The translations under genes were made by a program, and so were the position numbers. Shown here one piece after another: positions 9,422 to 16,418 of a stretch of 64,000 nucleotides of DNA. How positions within the stretch are numbered: the stretch's first letter is position 1; the number at the start of each line of letters is the position of its first letter. This DNA is from DATBVX01 sp963810775 (lineage in GTDB: Bacteria > Pseudomonadota > Gammaproteobacteria > Steroidobacterales > Steroidobacteraceae): assembly GCA_963810775.1 (NCBI GenBank), contig CAWEOT010000018.1, forward strand, positions 62,001 through 126,000, written 5' to 3'. The notes beneath the pieces were generated by a model. The model was not told where the DNA came from. It searched no databases and saw only the letters and a list, made by a program, of their open reading frames with translations.

Positions 9422-10248
9422 TGATCGTCCACCTCATTGACGGCACGTACGAGCTGTTCCGTCATTTCTACGGTTTGCGGCGCTTCAACAAGGGCGAGGA
9501 TGCGCCCTTCGGCGCCGTGATCGGCGTGCTCAACACCGTGCTGCAGATGTTCGAAGAGGGGGCTACGCATCTCGGTGTGGCGACCGATCATGTCATTGAA
9601 TCTTTCCGCAACGGCCTGTGGCCGGACTACAAGACCGGCGATGGCATCGAGCCCGCTCTCCTGGCCCAGTTTCACCCGCTCGAAGACGCTCTCGTTTCCA
9701 TGGGGGTTGCCGTGTGGCCCATGATCGAGCTCGAAGCGGATGATGCATTGGCCTCCGCCGCGCACCTCGCTTCGGCCGACGCGCGCGTACAGAAGGTCTG
9801 CATCTGGACGCCGGACAAGGATCTGGCGCAATGCGTGCGCACCGACCGAGTGGTGCAGATCGACCGCAGGTCGCAGGCGATTCGTGACGCCAATGGGGTG
9901 CGCGAGAAATTCGGCGTGGAACCAATATTCATCCCTGACTTTCTCGCTCTCGTGGGTGACAGCGCAGATGGATATCCTGGCCTGGAGGGGATCGGTCGAG
10001 CGACCGCAGCCCGTCTGATCACTCGCTACGGCATGATCGAAGATTTCCCGCCGACCGTTCTGGGCGAACGCCGGGAACTCGCACTCCTGTTCAAGAACCT
10101 GGCAACGCTCAGGACCGATGCCCGGCTCTTCGAAGACAGCGACGAATTGAAATGGCGCGGACCTGCCGACACGTTCGCGGCGCGCGCGAAGCAGATGGGA
10201 AGCGAGCGATTGCTGACTCGCTCGCTGAAGGCGGCAAAGCGTGGTTGA
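9421..10248 (+). CDS. 5'-3' exonuclease / flap endonuclease-like
   Basis: A 275-residue stand-alone member of the PIN-fold 5' nuclease family (exonuclease domain of DNA polymerase I, ExoIX/Xni). It begins MIVHLIDGTYELFRHFY with the first metal-binding Asp, has the acidic ELEADDALA block, WTPDKDLAQCV, and the helix-hairpin-helix segment LVGDSADGYPGLEGIGRATAARLI. It should cleave 5' ends or flaps in repair or replication. The ATG at 9421 fits the family N-terminus. It is divergent from the SLOG gene, whose longest start overlaps this ATG, so they share a promoter region. Confidence 0.88.
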   Translation: MIVHLIDGTYELFRHFYGLRRFNKGEDAPFGAVIGVLNTVLQMFEEGATHLGVATDHVIESFRNGLWPDYKTGDGIEPALLAQFHPLEDALVSMGVAVWPMIELEADDALASAAHLASADARVQKVCIWTPDKDLAQCVRTDRVVQIDRRSQAIRDANGVREKFGVEPIFIPDFLALVGDSADGYPGLEGIGRATAARLITRYGMIEDFPPTVLGERRELALLFKNLATLRTDARLFEDSDELKWRGPADTFAARAKQMGSERLLTRSLKAAKRG

Positions 10249-10303
10249 TCGCATGGACACCCGGCGCAGGCGGGCGCGGATCGGTCGTAGCCGTCAGTTC
10301 CCG

Positions 10304-10759
10304 TCAGTTCTGCGATGGCACCGACTTTGCGCGCCCCGGCTGGAGATTAACTTCAAGCACCATGCCCAAGCCGAGCCGGCTGAGCAGGGTCAGGGCCTGC
10401 GGCGATAACTCCAGCTGGAAATTCCTGCGGGCGAACATGCTGATGTGCAGCTCCGTCACGCCGCCGCTGTCGCTCAGACGCGAGAGGAAGTCCTGCGATC
10501 GGCCCAGCTGTCTCAGTGTGTGTAGCAGCACACCCTCCACGGACACGGGCTCGGAGGACAGCTGCGGCTCATCCATCAACCGTCCCATCCAGTAGCTCTC
10601 ACGATAAGTGCCTTCGAGCGACTCGCCCGTTGACCCCAGCCGGCTATCGCCGCACTTCCACATGTGCTGCGGCTCGATACCCAGTGCGCTGGTGATTTCG
10701 GACGGCTCGATACCCGGATGCCGGATGCGAAGTGAAATGGTGAACTCGTAATCGCTCAT
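10304..10759 (-). CDS. DUF4279-type protein
   Basis: A 151-residue soluble protein beginning YEFTISLRIRHPGIEPSEIT, followed by LGIEPQHMWKCGD and a C-terminal ELHISMFARRNFQLELSP stretch. This pattern is typical of the DUF4279 family, which has no known function and is often found near toxin-immunity or stress genes. It is the last gene of a three-gene unit: the start at 10759 lies 4 bases after the stop of the small membrane protein gene. Confidence 0.65.
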   Translation of the reverse strand: MSDYEFTISLRIRHPGIEPSEITSALGIEPQHMWKCGDSRLGSTGESLEGTYRESYWMGRLMDEPQLSSEPVSVEGVLLHTLRQLGRSQDFLSRLSDSGGVTELHISMFARRNFQLELSPQALTLLSRLGLGMVLEVNLQPGRAKSVPSQN

Positions 10760-10763
10760 CGCA

Positions 10764-10904
10764 TCAGCGATCGCGCCTCGAGAGCTGCTTCTTGAGTGAG
10801 ACAACCTGAGCCCGAAGCTGGGAGTTCTCGGCGCTCGTGTCGCTCCATCGCTTGGCGAGATACAGGGCGATGGCGATCAGAGATGCAATAAGCGCCGTTG
10901 TCAT
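10764..10904 (-). CDS. 46-residue single-helix membrane protein
   Basis: This short gene has an ATG at 10904 preceded by GAAGGTAATCAAC. The product has one transmembrane helix (ALIASLIAIALYLAKRW) and then a polar helix (AENSQLRAQVVSLKKQL) with heptad-like spacing that could form a coiled coil, the layout of small FtsB/LapA-like membrane anchors. It is not recognisable as any named family. Gaps of 5 and 4 bases to its neighbours support translation in an operon with the genes on both sides. Confidence 0.55.
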   Translation of the reverse strand: MTTALIASLIAIALYLAKRWSDTSAENSQLRAQVVSLKKQLSRRDR

Positions 10905-10909
10905 GTTGA

Positions 10910-11137
10910 TTACCTTCGCGGCTTGCCGATCGATCGGTTGGGCCCCGTGAACGAGGGAGGATCTGTACAGGCGGGGCTGGAGGCGAATGCGCGCAGGCAT
11001 TCCCGGGAGCACACGACGACCGCCGGCTCCTGATCATCGATTGCACCCTGATTCGGATGGCGGCTCAGCCGGAAATGCGCGAGCGGGCGACGTCCATCTT
11101 CGTGACCGATGTCGCGTTCGCACACATCGCACGTCAA
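10910..11137 (-). CDS. small Cys-rich (zinc-ribbon-like) protein
   Basis: A predicted 75-residue protein with CDVC near the start and CSREC later, a spacing that suits a structural zinc site. The TTG at 11137 is chosen because the first Cys pair follows at once and a weak TAGAG lies upstream; the frame stays open to 11332 but that part overlaps the RRM gene. It stops 5 bases before the next small gene. The family is not recognised; the tight spacing is the main support. Confidence 0.4.
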   Translation of the reverse strand: MTCDVCERDIGHEDGRRPLAHFRLSRHPNQGAIDDQEPAVVVCSRECLRAFASSPACTDPPSFTGPNRSIGKPRR

Positions 11138-11267
11138 GACGGCGATCTCTACCGCCGCGTGGAATGCGCCAGTCTTGCGCCAACCCACGATTGCGTCACC
11201 CGATGCCGCGGCGCCAGTTGGGGCCGGCTGTTCCCAGCCGACCCCAGTGGCTGTCCGATCGGAAGAC

Positions 11268-11555
11268 TTAGTAGCGGCGCGCCCCGCCGGAGCGGTTTCC
11301 GCCGCCCGAGCGCTCGCGCTCCTGTGCCTCATTGACCTTCAGTGCACGGCCACCGAAGTCGGTGCCGTTCAGAGCCTGCATGGCGCGCGCTGCATCGGCA
11401 TTCGCCATTTCCACGAAGGCGAAGCCACGGGGACGACCCGTGTCGCGATCATTGATCAGCGCCACCGTTTCGACGGTTCCGTGTGCTGCAAACAGGGCAC
11501 GCACGCTTTCGTCAGTTGCCGTGAAAGGAAGATTTCCAACGTATAATTTGGTCAT
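11268..11555 (-). CDS. RNA-binding protein with one RRM
   Basis: A 95-residue protein with a single RNA recognition motif, like the cold-inducible RRM proteins of cyanobacteria and many proteobacteria. RNP2 is KLYVGNLP and RNP1 is RGFAFVEM. A short Gly/Arg-rich tail (SGGGNRSGGARRY) follows. It probably binds single-stranded RNA under cold or other stress. The untranslated region upstream, to the divergent gene at 11842, is about 286 bases and may hold leader regulation. Confidence 0.92.
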   Translation of the reverse strand: MTKLYVGNLPFTATDESVRALFAAHGTVETVALINDRDTGRPRGFAFVEMANADAARAMQALNGTDFGGRALKVNEAQERERSGGGNRSGGARRY

Positions 11556-11841
11556 TACAGATTCTCATAAGAGTGATTAGAAACGTTGGCGGGATAGCCC
11601 CGCCGCCTGGTTCGCCAAGCTTTCCGAGGGTGGCAGACTTTGCCCGGAAAGCGCGCCGCAGCGGCGTAAGGGGCCAAGGCAGACAAGCCGAAAGGTCACG
11701 AGCCGGCCGACAGCCTACAGTAATTCGCTGTATTCCGTTGAAGTTTCGCATTGGTTCGCGTTGCGCCTTCGTGGCAGAACGCGCATTGTGGTTGCTGGCG
11801 CGCAAGAGCGTGGCTGTTGCCGCCGGAACGAGGAATACGCA
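11556..11841. other. 286-base divergent intergenic region / RRM leader
   Basis: No gene is supported here. It separates the minus-strand RRM gene from a plus-strand gene and must hold both promoters. It contains a short perfect hairpin (GCGGG-atagc-CCCGC near 11589-11603) and several GC-rich segments that could fold, as in the long leaders of cold-inducible RNA-binding protein genes. No known riboswitch pattern was recognised. Confidence 0.3.
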
Positions 11842-12258
11842 ATGCATGACACTAATCTCAGTCTGGCCGATGCCTTCGGAAAATTCGGCGCGAAGCCGGC
11901 TAGCCGGATGCGAGGGCTGTCCGCCATCGCGACCGACGGGGCCATGGTGCTCAACTGCTCACCGCCCTACTTCGGGCACCCGGCCAAGGGTGTGCTTCGG
12001 TACGAGGACCGGCTCTCCCGCGATTCGGAACAGACCAAAGACGCTGGGCTTCTCAGCCAGCATCTCGCGCTTGCCCGGGATGGCGAGTTGCCGGTTCGCC
12101 TGATTGTGAAGACACCCATGGACGTGGGGAGCAACAAGCACGGACGGAGCTTCCATGTGCGCCGGGATCTGATCGGCAAGCTGGTCAAGTTCGACGGCGA
12201 TCACTTCATCGTCGATTTCACCCGGGTGCTGCCGCAGATCGTGAGCCGCCGCAAGTAA
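11842..12258 (+). CDS. hypothetical protein, 138 residues
   Basis: A reading frame with ATG at 11842, preceded by GAGGAATAC at good distance. The product is soluble, mixed charge, without a signal peptide or membrane helix. The C-terminal half (SFHVRRDLIGKLVKFDGDHFIVDFTRVLP) looks like a small beta barrel. No family was recognised. It lies between the divergent RRM gene and a convergent small basic protein gene. Codon use resembles its neighbours, so it is likely a real gene. Confidence 0.55.
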   Translation: MHDTNLSLADAFGKFGAKPASRMRGLSAIATDGAMVLNCSPPYFGHPAKGVLRYEDRLSRDSEQTKDAGLLSQHLALARDGELPVRLIVKTPMDVGSNKHGRSFHVRRDLIGKLVKFDGDHFIVDFTRVLPQIVSRRK

Positions 12259-12266
12259 AGGCGAGA

Positions 12267-12410
12267 TCAGGGGTCTTTTTTCTCACCTGCAGGAGCCGCC
12301 GGCTCAGGTGTGTTGGTGCGATTCGTCCTGCGCTGTTCTTTGGCCTGCTGACGGGTCTTTCTGGCAAGTTCCTTCTGTCGTCTGACGTGATGATAGTTCG
12401 GCTTCGCCAC
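12267..12410 (-). CDS. small basic protein, 47 residues (MAKPNY-type)
   Basis: A GTG start at 12410 with GGAG 7 bases upstream gives VAKPNYHHVRRQKELARK and then a Lys/Arg/Gln-rich helix and a Pro/Ala tail. This opening is typical of a short conserved protein found widely in proteobacteria (MAKPNYxxxKRQKELARKxK...), of unknown function, perhaps a nucleic-acid or ribosome binding peptide. Its stop is 8 bases from the convergent stop of the 138-residue gene. Confidence 0.65.
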   Translation of the reverse strand: MAKPNYHHVRRQKELARKTRQQAKEQRRTNRTNTPEPAAPAGEKKDP

Positions 12411-12478
12411 TCATATCTCCAAGGGTTATAGAGAGTCTTTGGCCACGGGTCCGGGCGTTGCCAGCAATCGCCCCCGCG

Positions 12479-13246
12479 TCAGTCAGCCATGCATGACTCG
12501 CCCTGCTTGCGGAAGCCGTTCGTACAACGCCACTCATTGCCAGAATAGTCGATATACGCGTTCGTTGGCACCATCAGCGCCACGCAGGTCGAACTCTCCT
12601 GCTTGAAGCCACGCTCACATTTCCAGTCCTTGCCCCCTGAGTCCAGGTAGCCGTTCACAGGCACCTTGACAGGGGTACATGCGTCGGCGCTCTGCATGAA
12701 GCCGCGCTCGCATTCCCAGCCATCGCCGGCGCGCAGCAGGTACCCGTTTGCTGGCACGTTCACAGCGATGCAGCTATCCACCTCGAGACGATAGCCGCGG
12801 TCGCACTCCCAACCGCGACCATAAGATGAGTTCGCCGCATATGCGTTCGCCGGAATGACGACGAGTGTGCAGCTGCCATTATTCTCGCGGTAACCACGAT
12901 TGCATCGCCAACCCGGGCGGATATGCGAATTATCTGCGTAGGCATTCGCAGGTACTTTGATAACGGCGCACGTCTGATCGGCCTTCAGGTACCCGCGCTC
13001 GCAGTCCCAGTCGCTACCGGAGGAAGTGAGGTATGCATGGTCCGGAACCTTGAGGGCCAGACACCCGTCTCCCTCGCGTCGAAAGCCGCGCACGCATTGC
13101 CACCCGCCAAAGCGGCCGACCTCCGCATTGCTCGGCAGCGCACTCGAGGCCGTGTCGGGCACGGCCGGTGCGGACGCGCCTATCGCGCACGCCGCAAGAA
13201 GCAGACACGTCATCGAGACGTGACGCCGTGCTGGTTTGGTATTCAA
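12479..13246 (-). CDS. secreted Cys-rich tandem-repeat protein
   Basis: A 255-residue exported protein. After a signal peptide (MTCLLLAACAIGASAPA) it consists of seven repeats of 31-33 residues. Each begins W-x-C-x-R-G-[FY], has a second Cys 7 residues after the aromatic residue, then V-P-x-N-[AG]-Y; the last is truncated after its second Cys. Two Cys per unit suggest one disulfide each. The repeat is a possible binding or scaffold module at the cell surface. No enzyme motif is present. It starts the envelope-stress block and is upstream of the response-regulator remnant in position only. Confidence 0.75.
   Translation of the reverse strand: MNTKPARRHVSMTCLLLAACAIGASAPAVPDTASSALPSNAEVGRFGGWQCVRGFRREGDGCLALKVPDHAYLTSSGSDWDCERGYLKADQTCAVIKVPANAYADNSHIRPGWRCNRGYRENNGSCTLVVIPANAYAANSSYGRGWECDRGYRLEVDSCIAVNVPANGYLLRAGDGWECERGFMQSADACTPVKVPVNGYLDSGGKDWKCERGFKQESSTCVALMVPTNAYIDYSGNEWRCTNGFRKQGESCMAD
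12490..13106 (-). repeat. coding tandem repeat, about seven units of 93-99 bases
   Basis: The DNA encoding the W-x-C-x-R-G units repeats with a period of 93-99 bases. Units are diverged in DNA but constant in the Trp, Cys, Arg-Gly and Pro positions, which indicates old duplication kept by selection rather than recent slippage. Confidence 0.7.
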
Positions 13247-13264
13247 GGTGACTCCTTAATTCTT

Positions 13265-13631
13265 CTATCGTGAAGATGTGTCCAGAACTTCCTGCAGAGC
13301 CGCGACGGATATCGGCTTCACGAGGTAGCGCTCGAATCCCGAGGTCCGCGCGTGCTCTCTACCCGGGTGTTCGCCACTGTCTGTCAACGCGATCAGTCGC
13401 GTCTGCTGCAGCCGCGGATGCTGGTGCAGGAGCAGCGCTACATCGTACCCACTCATGTCCGGCAGCTCGATGTCCACGAAGATGATGCTGGGGCGGAATT
13501 TGACTGCGGCCTGCGAGCGCGGTGACAGCGGAGCGCGCCACGCGCGTCTCGTCATGACCTGACTCCTGCAGCATGCGTGACAACAGGCGCGCAGACCCTG
13601 CATCGTCATCGACGATCAGAACGCGCGCCAT
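13265..13631 (-). pseudogene. single-domain response regulator (CheY-like), one frameshift
   Basis: The N-terminal part MARVLIVDDDAGSARLLSRM with the acidic pocket is in one frame. The phosphoacceptor segment FVDIELPDMSGYDVALLL, the Thr in ALTDS and the Lys in YLVKPIS are in another. One base at about 13505-13520 separates them. Rejoined, the protein is about 122 residues, all receiver domain, with every key residue kept. So the break may be a consensus error. No output domain and no partner kinase lie next to it; the nearest orphan kinase is at 24.9-25.9 kb. Confidence 0.7.
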
Positions 13632-13672
13632 GTCGTTCGTCCACCGGCTTGCTGCCGGATGTTCGACTTCTC

Positions 13673-13987
13673 CTACTTCTTGAGCTGCATGTCGTTGTTG
13701 ACGGACTTCACGCCATTGACGGCGCTCGCCACTCTGACCGCGCTGTTGATATCCTCGCGGGAGTTCACGAAGCCGCTCAGCTGAACGACGCCCTTGAATG
13801 TCTCGACGTTGATCTCGGCGGACTTCAGGCCAGGCTCAGCCAGGATGGCCGACTTGACCTTGGTCGTGATGGCGCTGTCATCGACATACTCGCCGGTGCC
13901 CTCATGAGTGCGCGAGGATGCGCAGCCGAGGGCCGCCATCAGCACGAGCGCCGAGACGAGCGCGGCAAAACTTTTGACTCTGTTCAT
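13673..13987 (-). CDS. BON-domain lipoprotein (OsmY-like)
   Basis: A 104-residue exported protein with a lipobox (LMAALGCASS) and one BON domain: DDSAITTKVKSAILAEPGL, INVETFKGVVQLSGFV and the ending NGVKSVNNDMQLKK. BON domains bind phospholipid or envelope surfaces and are induced by osmotic stress in OsmY and its relatives. The start at 13987 gives the signal peptide. About 120 bases upstream lies a perfect copy of the TGTACG palindrome. Confidence 0.88.
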   Translation of the reverse strand: MNRVKSFAALVSALVLMAALGCASSRTHEGTGEYVDDSAITTKVKSAILAEPGLKSAEINVETFKGVVQLSGFVNSREDINSAVRVASAVNGVKSVNNDMQLKK

Positions 13988-14108
13988 GAAACAAGACTCC
14001 AGATGAATGCAAAACCAGAGCTTGGAAAATCCAAGCTTTGCCGTGTCGCGCCTCAACGGAGGAGATTAGCTACGGCCCGTAAAGGCTACGCGGCCCATGC
14101 GGCGGGGT

Positions 14109-14124
14109 CTGTACGCCGGCGTAC
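14109..14124 (-). promoter_or_regulatory. regulatory palindrome A (Crp/Fnr-like), upstream of BON gene
   Basis: Perfect 16-base palindrome TGTACGCCGGCGTACA. On the minus strand it is followed, 28.5 bases from its centre, by TAGCCT, a possible -10 box. That places the site near -41 of a transcript leading to the BON lipoprotein. It is the best conserved of eight copies in this window. Confidence 0.6.
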
Positions 14125-14142
14125 ACACCAGACAGCAGGCCG

Positions 14143-14180
14143 ACAAAAAAAGGCCCGCACAACTTGCGCTGCGCGGGCTG
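14143..14180 (-). terminator. Rho-independent terminator after ompA-like gene
   Basis: On the minus strand a GC-rich stem (GCCCGC paired with GCGGGC, loop containing GCAAGTTGTG) is followed by seven T. It lies 23 bases after the stop of the OmpA-family gene. A near-identical element with the same loop lies at 27498-27531. Confidence 0.75.
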
Positions 14181-14202
14181 GAAAGCTGTGTCCGCCGGGT
14201 GG

Positions 14203-15120
14203 TTATCTCGACGCGACCGGCGACGGCGAGTTATCGATGATGACTTCGACACGACGGTTCTGCTGCCGACCCGTTGCGGAGTCGTTGCTCGCGACCGGCT
14301 GGCTTTCGCCCTTCCCCGCGGCGGAGAGCCGCATCGAGCCGATGCCTTGCCTCATCAAATAGGACTTCACTGAATCGGCGCGGCGCTGTGACAGGCCGAG
14401 GTTCGAGTCCTCGCTGCCCACGCTGTCCGTATAGCCTTCGATGACTGCATTTCTTTCCGGATAGTGATTGAGAAACGCGGCCAGTTTGTCGAGGCTGCTG
14501 GCTGCACCCGCGTTCAGATCAGCCATTCCAGTCGTGAACAGCACATCTCCCAGAGTCAGCACCAAGCCGCGATCGGTTGGCTTGGCCTGCAGCTCGTCGA
14601 TCTGCCGCTGCAACTCTTCGGTCTGTTGTGCTGCTGCAATGCGCGCCGAGTCCTGCTCTGCGCGAGCCGTCGCGACCTGGTCCTTGGCGGTGTCCGTCTC
14701 TGCTCGAGCCGTCGCGACCTGGTTCTTGGCCATGTCCGCCTCGCGCGTACGAGCGTCCAACCGAGCGCTGTCGCGCTGTTGAGCCAGCTTCGCACGTTGA
14801 TCTTCGGCCAGACTGGCTTCGGCCCGGGCCCTGGCGGTATCGACCTTGCGATCGGCAAGGTAGGCGAGGTACGCCGCTTGCTCCTGATCGCCCTGCGACA
14901 CCACCTCTGCTGCCGTTACTGCCGCCACAGCCTCACTCATTTGGACCGGCGCGCGGCTGGCCAGATTCGGGTCCGATTGCAGAACGGTGAGCTTGGCGCG
15001 TGCGTCGGCAGCACCTGTCGACTTGACAGGCGCGCTCGCACAGGCGGCGAGCACCAGTGACACAGCTACAGCGACAAGCAGCTTGGCGGGATGACCCGTA
15101 TTGGAGTTTGTCCTGTTCAT
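14203..15120 (-). CDS. OmpA-family lipoprotein with coiled-coil region
   Basis: A 305-residue lipoprotein (lipobox LVLAACAS). Residues about 40-180 are Ala/Gln/Arg-rich with repeated blocks (NQVATARAETDTAKDQVAT) and should form a long coiled coil, as in DUF4398 proteins. Residues about 185-300 are an OmpA C-terminal domain that binds peptidoglycan (LSQRRADSVKSYLMRQGI, NRRVEVII). It thus links outer membrane and cell wall. Its ATG overlaps the stop of the upstream DUF4398 gene by four bases (ATGA), so the two are coupled. A terminator follows. Confidence 0.9.
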   Translation of the reverse strand: MNRTNSNTGHPAKLLVAVAVSLVLAACASAPVKSTGAADARAKLTVLQSDPNLASRAPVQMSEAVAAVTAAEVVSQGDQEQAAYLAYLADRKVDTARARAEASLAEDQRAKLAQQRDSARLDARTREADMAKNQVATARAETDTAKDQVATARAEQDSARIAAAQQTEELQRQIDELQAKPTDRGLVLTLGDVLFTTGMADLNAGAASSLDKLAAFLNHYPERNAVIEGYTDSVGSEDSNLGLSQRRADSVKSYLMRQGIGSMRLSAAGKGESQPVASNDSATGRQQNRRVEVIIDNSPSPVASR

Positions 15121-15515
15121 TGCGGCTCTCCTGAGTTGCGTTGAGTCTCCTCAACCAGCGCATCATTGCCACGCTGCAACTCTTTGTTGATCTCTGCGGC
15201 CTTCGCCGCTTCCGACCTGGCAGAGGCGAGTTCAGCCTCCGCGCGCGACTGTTGTCCGAGCCGCTCGGCATTGATCATTTTCTCTTCCTTGACGGCGTCA
15301 TTCGCGGACGCGAGCTTGGTGCGCGCCTCGCCCAGTTCAGCTGCGGCGTAGCGGCCGGCGTCGGCCTGCTCAGCGTTTGAAATCGCCTGCTCTGCCGCTC
15401 GCAAAGTCGCAGTCGGAGCTGGAGGCGTCGATGCGCAGGCTGCAACGAGCAGCAGTGCGCCGGTCAGGGTAGCCGCGACGCGCAGGCGTGGCGGTCCTCG
15501 GGATGATTCACTCAT
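15117..15515 (-). CDS. DUF4398 lipoprotein
   Basis: A 132-residue lipoprotein (lipobox LLLVAACAS) with an Ala/Glu-rich helical body typical of DUF4398 (RAAEQAISNAEQADAGRYAA, LGEARTKLASANDAVKEEK). These proteins are found in front of OmpA-type genes and share the same helical segment. The start at 15515 gives the signal peptide. Its stop overlaps the next start. A copy of the palindrome lies 68-83 bases upstream, with a CATGAT -10 candidate. Confidence 0.85.
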   Translation of the reverse strand: MSESSRGPPRLRVAATLTGALLLVAACASTPPAPTATLRAAEQAISNAEQADAGRYAAAELGEARTKLASANDAVKEEKMINAERLGQQSRAEAELASARSEAAKAAEINKELQRGNDALVEETQRNSGEPQ

Positions 15516-15582
15516 TTGGCTTCTCCACAGGGCATTAAGGGTCCTTCGGTGCGGAATCATGCTCGTCGTCGCGTAGGACGTC

Positions 15583-15598
15583 GGTACGGCCGCGTACA
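15583..15598 (-). promoter_or_regulatory. regulatory palindrome B, upstream of DUF4398-ompA
   Basis: GGTACGGCCGCGTACA: five-base arms GTACG/CGTAC around four bases. On the minus strand CATGAT follows 29.5 bases from the centre as a possible -10. It lies exactly 41 bases (about four helical turns) from site C. Confidence 0.5.
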
Positions 15599-15623
15599 TA
15601 GCGGCAGTTTTCGTCATCCCCCA

Positions 15624-15639
15624 CGTACGCTGACGCACA
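15624..15639 (+). promoter_or_regulatory. regulatory palindrome C, upstream of glycine-zipper gene
   Basis: CGTACGCTGACGCACA followed by GAC. The GAC flank faces the plus-strand gene at 15727, mirroring the orientation seen for minus-strand genes. GACAAT, a -10 candidate, starts 29.5 bases after the centre. Confidence 0.45.
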
Positions 15640-15726
15640 GACATCCGCCCTGCCCCCGGGGACAATTCAGATCCGCGCAGAGATGCGCTTCCATCGCCGC
15701 TGCTAGCGGCTCAAGGTGATCTCGTC

Positions 15727-16248
15727 ATGAACAAACAACTCGTTGTAGGCCTAGTGGTGGGCGCGTTGGCCCTCACTGCAATCACCGCGGTGGCTGGATA
15801 CCGGGTTTTCGGCGGGACGCACTACGCGGACGTGATTGCCGTAAAGCCCCTCACGAAGACGGTGCGCGTTCCCCGAGAGGAATGTCGCGATGAGCTCGTC
15901 ACACACACGAAACCGACCAAGGATCCGAATCAGATTGCCGGAACTGTGGCGGGTGCGGTGATCGGTGGCGTTCTCGGCAACCAGATCGGCGACGGCAACG
16001 GCAAGAAGTTGGCTACGGTCGGCGGTGCCGCTGCCGGTGGCTATGCCGGCAACAAGATCCAGGAAGGCATGCAGGAACGGAACACCTACCAGGAAAGCCA
16101 GCGTACCTGCGAGACCCTCACTGACCGCCGGCAGGAACAGGCCGGATACGAAGTGACCTATCGGCTCGATGGGCGGGATCACGTCGTCAGCATGGACCAC
16201 GACCCGGGCAAGCGAATTCCCATTGAGAACGGCGCGCCCGTGCTCTGA
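15727..16248 (+). CDS. glycine-zipper outer membrane protein (SlyB/17 kDa antigen type)
   Basis: A 173-residue envelope protein with an N-terminal membrane/signal segment (LVVGLVVGALALTAITAVAG). The middle glycine zipper (AGTVAGAVIGGVLGNQIGDG, GGAAAGGYAGNKIQEG) is typical of the SlyB/Rickettsia 17 kDa surface antigen family. The C-terminus (YEVTYRLDGRDHVV) resembles the family ending. Such proteins protect the outer membrane under stress. It is divergent from the DUF4398-ompA unit and followed by a strong terminator. Confidence 0.85.
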   Translation: MNKQLVVGLVVGALALTAITAVAGYRVFGGTHYADVIAVKPLTKTVRVPREECRDELVTHTKPTKDPNQIAGTVAGAVIGGVLGNQIGDGNGKKLATVGGAAAGGYAGNKIQEGMQERNTYQESQRTCETLTDRRQEQAGYEVTYRLDGRDHVVSMDHDPGKRIPIENGAPVL

Positions 16249-16273
16249 AACAGAGTTCTGCTCGACCCCACTG

Positions 16274-16314
16274 ATCGACCCCGGCGGGCGCGTCTCGCCG
16301 GGGTCGATTGCTTT
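16274..16314 (+). terminator. Rho-independent terminator
   Basis: A perfect 13-base stem (ATCGACCCCGGCG with its complement), nine-base loop, then TGCTTTT. It ends the glycine-zipper gene and lies before the glucan synthase gene. Confidence 0.85.
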
Positions 16315-16418
16315 TGGTCTTCCGGGCCGGATCATTAGGGCATACTTGCAAACGGATCGGTCGATCCGGCGCTGTCGGAGACATCCACCGACATCATTCC
16401 TGCGAGGTTTCATTTCTC

